A stretch of 64,000 nucleotides of DNA from Aspidapion aeneum (Eukaryota > Arthropoda > Insecta > Coleoptera > Brentidae): assembly GCA_963576565.1 (NCBI GenBank), contig OY755042.1, forward strand, positions 109,979,314 to 110,043,313. Direction: 5' to 3'. Shown here one piece after another: positions 32,004 to 43,245 of the stretch (the stretch's first letter is position 1; every line of letters begins with the position of its first letter). The notes under the pieces are model-generated. The model was not told the DNA's origin. It did no database searches and saw only the letters and a program-made list of their open reading frames with translations. The translations under genes were made by a program, and so were the position numbers.

Positions 32004-34781
32004 TTGAAATCTACCCCCACCCTTTTAACAAATAAACTTTCGGTTGTGTTACAAAATATCAGATCTCTCAGGAATAAAACAGACGATCTGTTTACATTTT
32101 TAGAAAACAACAACTTTCCAGATATTGTACTACTAACCGAACATTGGTTGCATCCACAAGAGTGTTTTAACGTGTCAAACTATCATACAATTTCCATTTC
32201 GTGTAGAGAGAACTCCCTTCACGGAGGCACTCTTATTTTATCAAAACCATCCTTAAGCTTTGTTAACATCGAAAAATACAATTATCTTTTAAATGAAGGA
32301 AGTTTTGAGTTTTCAGCGTGCTTCTGTAAGCAATTCAACTTGTATATTTTTTGTTTGTACCGATCACCTTCTTCCAGTGTCAAAGAATTTTTAAACAAAC
32401 TCGACACGATGCTTTCCGAAACCTCTCCAAATTCGAAAGTGATCCTTGCGGGTGACTTTAACATAGATTTTAGTAATTCAAATCAAATGGACACCATAAT
32501 GCTAAAGAATATGTTAACTGCTTATGGTTTGGAAATGCTTGTTGAAGCTTCAACAAGAATTACAGATTTAACTGCGACGACCATTGATTTTGTGTGCTCT
32601 AACCTGGGTAATGTTTCTTGTTCAGTCGTTCATTCTGGTTTGTCTGATCATGAAGCTGTTTTGTCTACTTTTTTACTAGAAACTGTTTCAGAAAAGCCTA
32701 AACAGATACATAAAAGAATTTTTAATACAAATGCTTTTACTCAATTTAAAAATCAGTGTCAAAGAGTCAATTGGCAGGGTATTGAACAGTCACCAGAACC
32801 CATCTTATCCTTCTACAAAGTTCTTTTGGATAACTTTAGACGAGCGTTTCCACTAAGGTGGGTGAAGCCAAAACAAAAAGTATTGAAACAATGGTTGTCC
32901 TTGGGCCTAAAAATATCTTCAGTTAATCTACGAAGTTTAAATTACATTAGAAGGTTTTTAAAGGACGAATGGTTTATACTGTATTGTAATAAATATCGAA
33001 ATATTCATAAAAGCTTAATTAATTTAGCCAAACAAAAACATTACAGTGATAGACTTCAGAATTCTAAAAATGTACAGAAAGAGAGCTGGAGCATTATAAA
33101 TGAATTTAGAGGGAACAGTGTACCAAAGAAACTTAATCAGATTGGGGTAGACTGCAACCTTCTAAATGAATTCTACTGCAGCATTGCCAGTAAGTTGACA
33201 GAACACCTTTCAACAAACGAAACTGATCCAATGGAATACCTGTCTGACATTTCCGTCTCAAGCTCCTTTCAATTTAATAATGTTGAGCCATCAGAATTAC
33301 TTGAAGCTTTAAAAGACTTTAAAAATAAAAAATCTTCAGTCGAAGTTCTAATGAAGCTACCAAATAATGCTCTTTTAGCACTCTGTTCCGCTATAAACGA
33401 CTCTTTTCAGAGAGGCTCATTTCCAGACTGCTTAAAAAGTTCAATTGTTGTCCCGCTTCATAAGGGCGGCTGTATAGATTCCCCCTCAAATTACAGGCCT
33501 ATTTCACTTCTCTCAACTTTATCAAAAGTCATAGAAAAAATAGTTAAAAAGCGCATGTGGACCTACCTCAAAAAGTTTAAGCTTATTACACCAAAGCAGT
33601 TTGGATTTCAATCATCCAAAGGAACTAATGACGCTATGTTTAACTTTCTTGACCGAGTCTATACTGAGATCAATAAGGGTGAGGCGGTTGCGGCAGTGTT
33701 CTGTGATCTGTCCAAGGCGTTTGATTGTGTGGATCACGGAATACTGTTGCGAAAGCTTGAGCGCTATGGTTTCAGGGGCTCAGTGTTGTCATGGTTTAGG
33801 TCTTACTTGACGCATCGTACACAGTATGTGTCGGCATCAGGGTCGTCGTCTTCTTCGTTGGGTGTAAACTGTGGCGTTCCCCAAGGCTCAGTATTGGGTC
33901 CATTGTTGTTCTTGATATATATTAATGATCTTGTTCAGCTGGATATTTTGGGTGAATTTACACTTTTTGCAGATGATACATCTGTTTTATGGCACCACAA
34001 GGACATTAGCGTTCTAGAGCTGAGCATATTTCAAGATCTGCAAAAAATAAAGAAGTGGTGCGATGCAAACCGCCTCTGTTTTAATGTTGATAAATCCAAC
34101 ATCCTCAGCTTTAAAGGTAATATCTCGAACATTAACCTCGGTGACCACCCTCTTCACAGTGAATCTGTCACCAGATTTCTAGGCCTCCATATTGATGACC
34201 AATTACGGTTTGATGAGCACATCTTCAAATTAAGTCAAAAACTTTCATCAGGATGTTTTGCTGTCAGAAGCGTCAGATTAGAGTTGGGAGCTGATATAGC
34301 CAGAAAAGTTTATTTTTCTCTATTCGAATCCCACTTGAGGTATGGCATAGCATTTTGGGGAACAGCCTCTCAAAATCTGCTAAAACTTTTATTTGTTTTA
34401 CAAAAAAAAGCCATACGCTTTATAGCGGACATATCTCCAAGAGAATCTTGCAGGCGACATTTTACAAACTTAAAAATTCTCACTCTTACATCAGTTTTTG
34501 TACTTGAGACTGCAAGTTTGGTATATAAAAATTATGTTAGCAATGATGGGGGCGGAAATGCACAAGTTACTCAACAACAAAACCATGTAGCATTACCAAT
34601 TCCTAAAAGGTCTCTTACAAAAAGATCAATAATTTATGAGGGAAGGAAAATATTTAATTTTCTTCCTGAAAATATTAGATGTGCTGCTTCTGTTAGGATT
34701 TTTAGGAAAAAATTGAAAAAATTCTTATTACAAACTCCATTATATACTCTTGACGAATTTTATAGCCAAAGCATGTCTTGA
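32004..34781 (+). CDS. LINE ORF2: endonuclease and reverse transcriptase, apparently intact
   Basis: The frame is 925 codons with no breaks. The APE-type endonuclease (residues ~10-225) shows LQNIRSLRNK, LLTEHWL, AGDFNID and SGLSDHEAV. The reverse transcriptase (~450-730) shows NYRPISLLSTLSKVIEK, FCDLSKAFDCVDH, GVPQGSVLGPLLF-IYINDL and the catalytic FADDT. A C-terminal region typical of Jockey/CR1-group elements follows. The first codon is TTG, and about nine N-terminal residues (KSTPTLLT) are read from the host repeat, not from the LINE, so the copy is truncated just at the endonuclease start and lacks ORF1. It could make enzyme only if transcribed from outside. Confidence 0.88.
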   Translation: MKSTPTLLTNKLSVVLQNIRSLRNKTDDLFTFLENNNFPDIVLLTEHWLHPQECFNVSNYHTISISCRENSLHGGTLILSKPSLSFVNIEKYNYLLNEGSFEFSACFCKQFNLYIFCLYRSPSSSVKEFLNKLDTMLSETSPNSKVILAGDFNIDFSNSNQMDTIMLKNMLTAYGLEMLVEASTRITDLTATTIDFVCSNLGNVSCSVVHSGLSDHEAVLSTFLLETVSEKPKQIHKRIFNTNAFTQFKNQCQRVNWQGIEQSPEPILSFYKVLLDNFRRAFPLRWVKPKQKVLKQWLSLGLKISSVNLRSLNYIRRFLKDEWFILYCNKYRNIHKSLINLAKQKHYSDRLQNSKNVQKESWSIINEFRGNSVPKKLNQIGVDCNLLNEFYCSIASKLTEHLSTNETDPMEYLSDISVSSSFQFNNVEPSELLEALKDFKNKKSSVEVLMKLPNNALLALCSAINDSFQRGSFPDCLKSSIVVPLHKGGCIDSPSNYRPISLLSTLSKVIEKIVKKRMWTYLKKFKLITPKQFGFQSSKGTNDAMFNFLDRVYTEINKGEAVAAVFCDLSKAFDCVDHGILLRKLERYGFRGSVLSWFRSYLTHRTQYVSASGSSSSSLGVNCGVPQGSVLGPLLFLIYINDLVQLDILGEFTLFADDTSVLWHHKDISVLELSIFQDLQKIKKWCDANRLCFNVDKSNILSFKGNISNINLGDHPLHSESVTRFLGLHIDDQLRFDEHIFKLSQKLSSGCFAVRSVRLELGADIARKVYFSLFESHLRYGIAFWGTASQNLLKLLFVLQKKAIRFIADISPRESCRRHFTNLKILTLTSVFVLETASLVYKNYVSNDGGGNAQVTQQQNHVALPIPKRSLTKRSIIYEGRKIFNFLPENIRCAASVRIFRKKLKKFLLQTPLYTLDEFYSQSMS

Positions 34782-35405
34782 CAAAATTTTAATAATTAGG
34801 TCAGCTTGTTTTCTGTTTTTTTTTTTAAATATATTGATTGATGTCTAAACTGACGGGTGATATTGTTTTATAGTAAAAAAAATATTGTTACATAGGTATG
34901 ATGTTGTGTCCTTTAACTTTTTTGAACTTTTTTATTTTTTTATTTTGTTATGTTTTTTTTTTGTATTCTTTTTCCTGATGGACTTATAATAATAACAATA
35001 GGAATCATGTAATTTAGTCTTAGTCCGAAGTAGTTCATATAGCCTTAATACTCCTTGTTTTTTATTTATCTATTTTTTGATATTCTTGTACTGAGTATTT
35101 TCTTTGGGTGCCAAGCACCTTTATTTGTGTTTGTTCAGTTTTACTTAAGAAAAAAAAATGTAAACAATGTTTTCTTAGTGTTATTTTACAGATTTCATGT
35201 TAGTATTAGATTTTTTTAAGAATGGTTTCTTTTAGGTATAAAGTCATTTTTCTTCAACTTTTTTAGGCTTTAAAAAAAAATTTAACTATTTTTGATAAAA
35301 TAATGATAAAAATATGATCAATCATGTAAAGTAGTTTTAGTCCAAAATAGTCTATAGCCTACTTTGTCTACAGAACTTGTATTGTTCTATTCTATATTCT
35401 ATTTT
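32030..35405 (+). mobile_element. 5'-truncated Jockey/CR1-group non-LTR retrotransposon
   Basis: Inserted between tandem units of family C. TTTTAAC at 32023-32029 and 35406-35412 is a candidate 7-bp target duplication. The ~620-bp 3' UTR after the stop (34781) is T-rich and ends without a long A-tract. The intact frame suggests a fairly recent insertion. Confidence 0.78.
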
Positions 35406-35810
35406 TTTTAACTAAAATTTTTTGTTTAACTCCACACTCAATTACCTTTCGTTTGATATCACACATGCCATATTTTCACATAAACTCTAATTTTTGAAAT
35501 CTACCCCCACCCTTTTATTTGGCTTGTGTTTGATGGATTTTGTTCATTTTTAAATGGGAAAATCTCGATCCAAGACCCAGTAGATCCTAGGTCCCAAATT
35601 TCATTGAAATCGGGCACGCGGTTTTTGAGTTATGCGCGTTGGTCGTTACTGACAGACAGACAGACGGCGCGACAAAAAAGTTTCAAAATCATCTGAAACG
35701 CAAAGGGATATAAAATTTTTTGAAATTGGAGCAACTTTTTTTTCCTCAAAAAAATTAGGATCACCATAGCTCACACTACTATAGTATAGTATATGTGTGA
35801 GCTAAAAACA

Positions 35811-38264
35811 GTTTTTTGGTTAGTTGGCTGGGAATTTTTTTTTGTAATTGTGTTTGTTGTCATACCTACTTATATTACTATCTGACAAAATTTTGACAAT
35901 TATTTGATTATTATTAAACTCAAAACAAGACCAAAAACTAAAAACCTATGATAAAGCTTTGAATTAAATTAAAGTAAATGTGAGAGTTAATATTTTGATA
36001 AAATTTATAATATTTAAAAAGCACCCCATATGGGGTCAACTAGAGCTCAAATCCAGGACAGGTATTAATCATACCAAAGTGCAGATCTTGAGCTCCTCGA
36101 GCTTTCTTATTGCACAATAAGAAAGACTCAAGTCATCCAAGAATATTCCAATTCTTTCCAATTTGGAAACCTTTCCATATTAAATTTAATTGTTAGTATA
36201 ACTCAAGAAATATCAAAATTAATTGAGATACTTTAAAAGTCTTAACAAATAAATCACAAAAATTGGACATATAGGTATAACAAGAAACACATTTACAGCA
36301 TTTGTTTCATAGTCAACTAAGTAAAAACATTTTATATCACCCAAAGGGTTGTTATACTCGGTTGAAAAGCTCTTTTTATTATCTATTTAATGGCATATAA
36401 TTGTATTGTCGATTTTTTTCCACCCTTTGTACTTTCGACCTTTTGTACTTTTGACCTTTTGTTTTTCGATCTTTTGTTTTTTGATCTTTTGTACTTTCGA
36501 CCTTTTGTACTTATGACCTTTTGTACTTTCGACTTTTTGTACTTTCAACCTTTTATTTTTCGACCTTTTGTATTTTTGACCTTTTGTACTTTCGACCGTT
36601 TGTAGTTTCAACCTTATTTTTTTGACCTTTTGTACTTTCGACCTTTTATCCGCCGCCAGGGAAAAAATTTGTTAATGTCATTCGTTTTTAAAAACCCCTG
36701 TAGATATTTTTAATTTTGGTATGGCATCTGACTGAGCTTGGAATAGCGCAACTTTTTTCCCATTTAAACATAATTGTATCTCATACAGTTTCCGAAATCT
36801 CCATGTAGTTACTTTAATCTGGGACACCCTGTATATTATATATTTCTCTATGGTTCTATCCACAATAAAAGCCCATGTTGAGAGATAGGCTTGGCATAAC
36901 CTAGCCCATAATCTCAAATGTCTTTCATATTTGGGTTTTAAATTTGAAAGACAAGGTTGGTACAATAGAAGATATGATGTTGACCTAATTTTCTACCATG
37001 TTTTCATATTAATTTTAAATACTTAAATAAATTACCTATTAGAGAGATATTATGCAAGTCTGGCATTCAATCAATATACTTATTTCATGTATTATCTAGG
37101 TTAGCTGCTTACTTATTAATCAGATTTCCAAGGAATTTTGTAAAAGGATAAAATAAGGGGTAATATTTACAAACATCAATTTTGATTAGAATGGAAATGG
37201 AACTTAAAAATATAAAACAAAAAAATATCAGTGAAATATTTTTTGTGAGAGTGATAGTGCAACATGTAAATTTGATGGTTTGGAGGATTTAAAAAAATTC
37301 TAGGGTTTAAGGATCTGAATCTGACTCCCTCCCTCTTGTAATAATAATTTTATTTTATTTATGAAAATTTTATTTTGGTGTGAATTGCTTATAGATTCTT
37401 TCTAAAGAATCTGTCAAAATAAATTTCAACTTTTACTTTAGTTTTTGAGATATTACATAAAGTTTTTGGAATGGAATGACCCTAAGGTAAAATGCCCACC
37501 ACTTTTTCAATGAATAATACCCAAAGAAGACTTATTAAGGCTTTAATTGTATTTCAAGGTGTCAAATATAAGATATTACAGTAATTTTTACAGAGGGAAA
37601 TGCTGGAAGGATTGAATTATACTGTTTTTTAAAGTATTGTCCTTATGTCAAAGTTTTAATATGTTCTTAATATGTCTTGAAATATTTAAACAGTTTTTTT
37701 GACTCATGATAGTAAAATAATGTAAGCAAAAAAAGTATTAATTACAGGGATATCAATAACTGGAATTTGAAGAAAATTTGTCTATCAATAACTGGCAATT
37801 TTCTAATTCATAAATTTTATTTCTTACAATTTTGACAGTGCAAATCTACCAGCAAAGGTTTAACATAAATTTTGCAATTTAAAAAAGTATTTTTTCTTTA
37901 AAACTAGCAATTTATTAATTTATTTTCCTTAATTTTTGGGCTTAAGGTATCAATAAATGGGGATTTTACCAATTTTTATTTTTTTTAAAATATTCAATTT
38001 TTTTAAATTTATATAATGTCTCAAAAACTTAGGGTTGGATTATTTTTAAAACAATTTATCAAAAGGTAATTTACACCAAAATTAAATATATATAAATAAA
38101 AAAGTTCTAGATCCCCTCCGTAAATTTAAAATACTATATTAAAAAGAACTAAAACTCTTTAAAGATTTGTTGATAGTAAAGCTTTTGAAAAAAAATTGAT
38201 CTCCTTGAGTAAAGTCTATTACTAAATGTCCTGTCAATTTATATGCTACTTGTTAAAGTAGCAG
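35811..38264 (+). other. Ninein first intron, middle part
   Basis: It holds the minisatellite at 36405-36660 and a repeat block ending GGGACACCCTGTATA at ~36838 (same family as 21772 and 17174). The rest is very AT-rich with no coding signal. Confidence 0.5.
36405..36660. repeat. Minisatellite, ~15-16-bp unit (cgaccttttgtacttt)
   Basis: About 16 imperfect units lie in a row. Both strands are open for ~70 codons here because the unit lacks stops; these frames are not genes. Confidence 0.9.
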
Positions 38265-39580
38265 ATTTTTACCTTCCTAGCCTGCATAGCAATGGCTAGA
38301 GAAGGTATTATTTTCAATGAAATTTTTTTTTTGAGATAAACTGAAAATGTTTTATTTGGGTTTATTTTGACCTATCTTAGGAATATCGTTATTATTTTTG
38401 TCTGTCTGTGTGTGTGTGTGTATAATGTTTCTGTCCATAACACTATAGCTCCTAAACCGCTGAACCGATTTTCATAAATTTTTTAGTTAAAATAGTGTTT
38501 GACACTCTAACGAACTGATTAGATTTTGGTCAAAATCCATTAATGCTAACGACAGTTTTTTGACAATCAAAAAATTTAAAAAATGCTAACTTTTTGACAA
38601 ATAAAAAATGCTGCAAATGCAAACTTTTTACCGGAGCATCGTATCAATATTCCATTTTCGGAATATAGTAGTTACATTCTGTTCAATAATTTGTGTTCTA
38701 ATCAAAAACTTCGTAAGATTTTTAGTTTCTGAGATATTAAAAAAAACTGTTTTCAATGCTAATATAACATGGCTTCACTTGAAGTGTGCTAATAGGCTAG
38801 CGACGAATGTATTAGATCCGTCATGGATTCATTTATTTAACATGCTATCAAAAAGGCTGATTTAATACTCAAATAAAAAATTTAATTCTCTTTTTGGTTT
38901 TAAAACTTGGTTACCTTCCTGAATTTAGTAAATAATTTTTTTATATGTGGACCTATTTTTAACACACATGCCTTGAGCTTATATTTTTAGATTTACTATG
39001 GAGGAAATACACACGGAAATGCAGCTGCTTTGTTCGAAATACCTGGGCATATTTTTATTTAAAAATTTCTCTGGAACTATTTTTAAAAATTAAAAATAAA
39101 TATACAGGGTGTTAACAAAAAAAAATATGCGGCCAAGCTTTAAAATGCTATTCCTCACTTAATTTTAAAATCAAAAGTTTATATAAACATAGGTCCGAAA
39201 ACAGTTTTTTGTAAATATCTCAGAAACGAAAGCTGCTGTGAAGTTTTTGGTTGTAACACAAAATATTATCTACGATTTTTCAAAAACTATTGATACAATG
39301 ATTTGTTAACAACTTAGCATTAAAAAAAAAAATTAATTGTCTAAAAACTGTCATTAGCGATAATGCATTTTGACCAAAAGTTCATTACCTACTCTCTTGA
39401 ACACTATTTTACCTGAACGTTTTATGTAAATCAGTTCAGCGTTTTAGGAGCTATCGTGTTACGGACAGACACACACAGCCAGACATCACGACGATATTGC
39501 TAATATAGATCAAAATCCAAAACATTTTTCGTCGAAAATAATACCTTCCCTAGCCATTGCTGCGCGGGCTAGGAATGTAA
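38265..39580. repeat. Two copies of repeat family A
   Basis: One copy starts at ACCTTCCTAGCC (38270) and runs to CACTTGAAGTG (~38780). A second, opposite one runs ~39170-39580, ending GCTGCGCGGGCTAGGAA. Both hold 'ctcctaaaccgctgaaccgatttt' or its complement. The spacer between them is AT-rich. Confidence 0.65.
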
Positions 39581-40029
39581 AAATGATTTTAAGGCCTTTA
39601 GGATTGGTAATACCTAACACCTTGAAGTTTATTAGCCACACATTAGTGACACCCTGTACAGCGATAACCTCGGTAATAAATTAATAACACATCTAATACC
39701 TATGTATGTATGTATGTGTTTCTTTATTTTTAATTCTCAAATACATTCTTAATTTAAAAACTAGTTTATTTTAGTCTTGATTTTGGTGATTGTACCTGTG
39801 TGTCTAGTTAACTAATAAATGTTGGTGTTATCTTAAAAAGAATAAAGTTAAAAATCCAGTAACTTCTGAACTACATGCCTACAGTATTAGCGAGAAGTGG
39901 AGCAACTCGCTAAAATTGTGATGCTGTACTATTTAAAAACTTCAGTACAGTTCTGAGTTCACGTGTTTCGGCGATTTTCCCCACAAAATCATGTAAGTAG
40001 GTACCTACTTAATGGCTTTTTGTTTTTTT

Positions 40030-40760
40030 AGTTCACACATATACTATACTATAGTAGTGTGAGCTATGGTGATCCTAATTTTTTTAAGAAAAAAAAAGTT
40101 GCTCCGATTTCAAAATTTTTTATATATCTTTGCGTTTCAGATGATTTTTAAACTTTTTTGTTGCGCCGTCTGTCTGTCTGTATGTCTGTCTGTCTGTCTG
40201 TATGTCTGTCTGTAAGGACCAACGCGCATAACTCAAAAACCGCTTGGCCGATTTTAATGAAATTTGGTACCTAGGCTGGGTCTTGGGTCGAGATGGTCCC
40301 ATTTAAAAATGAACAAAATCCACCGAACACAAACCCAATAAAAGGGTGGGGGTAGATTTCAAAAATTAGAGTTTATGTGAAAATATGGCGTGTGTGATAT
40401 CAAACGAAAGGTAATTGAGTCTGCAGTTAAACAAAATACATTTTAATTGATTTTAAAAAAAGGGTGGGGGTATATTTTAAAAATTAGAGTTTAAGTGAAA
40501 ATATGGCGTGTGTGATATCAAACGAAAGGTAATTGAGTCCGGAGTTTAACAAAATACATTTTAGTTTTTGTTTTTTTAGGGAAGGGGGTAGATTTAAAAA
40601 ATTTGAGTTTAAGTCAAAACATGGCTTGTGTGGTATCAAACAAAAGGTAATTTAGTCTGGAGTTGAATAAAATATATTTCAGTTTTTAGTTATATTAGCT
40701 CACACGTACACTATAACTATAGTACCTGGTGTGAGCTTAGGGGCCCATATATTGGCAGAG
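40030..40760. repeat. Repeat family C, minus-oriented copy
   Basis: It begins with the hairpin AGTTCACAC..GTGTGAGCTA, has a (TCTG)n microsatellite at ~40168-40212, three tandem ~110-bp units, and ends GTGTGAGCTTAGGGGCCCAT followed by ATTGGCAGAGTATTTTA. Confidence 0.8.
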
Positions 40761-40779
40761 TATTTTATATCGGTTTAGA

Positions 40780-42500
40780 ACGTTTTTTTTTACGTTGTCC
40801 AACGCCTATTCTCCACCGCCTTCGATCCTGACAATCATCTCTCATGTTTTTTTGACTCATTGATCTTTGGATTGACTGTTGCCATTCCAGTTTAGGGACG
40901 CCCTCTTTTTCTGCGCCCTATTGGTTGCCATTCTAGGACCTGCTTTGGTAATCTTTATAATACAACAGCGTGCTTTTCACCATTGTTTATCTGTCTGCTC
41001 CATGAAATACTGTGAAGACATCCAATAACCTTTTTTGTTTTTACTACTCTTTTTTCCAGTTCTTTATTGTCTGTTCCTGTCTTATCAAATGTGACACCCA
41101 AGTATACAGTTCATTCATTTTTGAGTCAACTTTTTACAACTTTTTTTCATTGTTTATGCTATTTGTTATGGTAAACAGCTGAAAACTGGCAAAAAGTTAT
41201 CTCAAAAATTATAATTTGGAGTATACATACTCATCGCATGGAGATATTGTTTTCCATTGTCTAGTTCTAACTCACTTGATTCGTTTTCAATACATAAGTA
41301 CTGTGTCTTGTCCACGTTCATTGTTAACCCTTACTTTTGGTATTCTTCTGTTAACTTTCTCATCATATTCCATGTCTTCTTTATCATAAGCTACAATTAC
41401 TTGGTCGTCAGCAAACTGTAGAGTGTATATGGTAAATCGGTCGGTAAGTTGTATTCTCATGCCGTGTACTTTACGTTTTAAGTTTTTTAGAGCTACTGCG
41501 ATATATATTTTAAAATCCCTGTCTTAAGCCTTTCCCTAGCAGGAATTCTCTTGAAAGTCGATTTTTTTTATCGCTTTTATGTATGTATGATTGATATTAG
41601 TTTGCTCTAACTCTGTCCATAATTTTTCCACTGTAGGTATACAAAGGTAGGTAAGTAGGTATACAAAGGTAACATGAGTCTCTATATTTCTGGCACTCCT
41701 TTTCTCAATTATTTGTTTAAGACAAAAAAACATTATCACTACAAGATCTGTCTGCACGAAAACTTTTTGCTCTTCTTCTTCTTGTTCATGAAAATCATTC
41801 TCTATTAGATCTCTAAGAATCCTACTATACAGTCTATTTAGAGTATTGGTTACTGAAATTCCTCTGTAATTGTTGCAATCCAGCTTGTTTCCTTTTTTAT
41901 GTATTGAGGATATGAATGCACTTTTCCAATCATCAGGCACTGGATATCCGTTCATGCATTGATTGATAATATATGTGAGATTTTCTAGTAGTTTCTGTGA
42001 TCCATATTTGAGCATTTCAACGTATATTTCCCCAGGTCCGCTAGCTTTTCCGGATTTAAGCTTTTTATTACTATTCTTTATCATTTCTTTTTCCTCTCCA
42101 TGTACTTCTATGTCTCTTCTCGGAAAGGGTGACAGATATTCAGTTCTCGTTTTTTGCAGCAGTCCCTTATAGTGTTCTGTTCATTGTTCTGGTTTCATGA
42201 TTTTCTTTTGTTAGGTGTTTTACCGTAGAAATGAATTTCCATACTTCGGAACTCTGCCTACCTCCTACGTGTCTATTTATATCGTGTCAAGTGCGCTCGA
42301 ACATTTAATTTTTTTCCATGCGTATGAAATTTCTTAGCTGTCTTCTGGTTTTCCTGTAGATTACTAGGTCTCTTTGCTCTTTAGTACTGAGCCATTTCAA
42401 GTATGTGCGTTTTTTCTCCTTGACCATTTCCTGTATTTCCTCCGTTCACCACATCTTATTGCTATTTCTATTATATTGGTATCCAACAGCTTCTTTGCTG
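40780..42500 (-). pseudogene. RTE-like LINE fragment, decayed reverse transcriptase
   Basis: The frame 42084-41536 (minus) contains GKASGPGEIYVEMLK, SSIHKKGNKLDCNNYRGISV and NTLNRLYSRIL, the fingers/palm region of an RTE-type reverse transcriptase. Further 3', near 41420, FADDQVIVAYD is the catalytic box in another frame. Frameshifts and stops separate them, and a small MITE-like block lies at ~41120-41240. Confidence 0.82.
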
Positions 42501-43022
42501 CCTTTTTGTCACATTAAAAAAAAACTTAAAACCTGAAAATCTTGGTATCCAACAGCTTCTTTGCTTCCTTTTTATCAGATTAAAAAAAAATCTTAAAATA
42601 CTGGAAATTTTACAATCCTACAAAAGATAGTCTAAATGAAAAATTTTAAAATTGCTTAAAATGACCATTTCAAATTTTCTGCCGATATGAATCATTTTTG
42701 CTAATTCTAAAAATTTATATGGTACTATCTTTTTCCATTTGTGAAATTTTTAGGACTTCTCTTTTGAATGGTTTACACGGAAAAAAGCTTTTTTTAGCTG
42801 TTTCTTGAACGTGACAAAAAGGCATAAGATGATTTTGTGGGGAAAATCGCAGAAACAAGTGAACTGAGAACTCTTCTTTGATAGTTCGTGCAGGATCAGA
42901 TTTATATACAATTTTACAATTTTAGAGAGTTGGTCTACCTTGAATTTTTATAAAAAATTTTGCTTAATTCTTTTGGACAAAAACAATGAATCGATTAAAA
43001 CTCTTTGATAGGTTTAACAGTT

Positions 43023-43245
43023 ATGGACCATTTCCTTCTTGATCCATACGAGCAACAACTACTGAAGGTTTTCAACAGCCACGACAGGGAAAAGTGCGGC
43101 AGCTTAGACAGAGATGGCCTATCCGAACTCTGTCAAACTTTGCAGCTAGAAGACCAAGGCCCTGAACTTATAAAAAGTCTACTCAAGGATAAGCAATCAC
43201 GAGCCAGTTTTATTGAATTTAAAGATGCCTTGCTTATGTTACTGG
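43023..43245 (+). CDS. Ninein coding exon 1
   Basis: An acceptor (GGTTTAACAG) ends at 43020, so the exon starts two bases before the ATG and a 5'UTR exon must lie upstream. It codes MDHFLLDPYEQQLLKVF and the first EF-like unit (DREKCGSLDRDG, without the position-12 Glu). The donor is GTAAGTGC, phase 1. Confidence 0.9.

Larger units (their letters stand above)
31733..35810. repeat. Repeat family C (HINE-like), split by a LINE
   Basis: It starts GCCAATATATGGGCCCCTAAGCTCACAC, has tandem ~110-bp units ('ctccggacttaattacctttcgtttgatatcacacatgcc..acccccaccctttt') at ~31800, ~31920 and ~35405, and ends in the hairpin AGCTCACAC..GTGTGAGCTAA near 35800. The LINE occupies 32030-35405. Other copies are at 40030-40760, 58010-58680 and 60395-61125. 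Confidence 0.75.

Noticed and set aside
36387..36611. Lys-rich / Phe-rich repeat proteins on both strands
   Set aside because: A stop-free minisatellite unit explains both.
39920..42890. Possible giant element bounded by the inverted blocks at ~39950-40000 and ~42838-42885
   Set aside because: Only ~44 bp match and the interior is a mixture of unrelated repeats; no target duplication.
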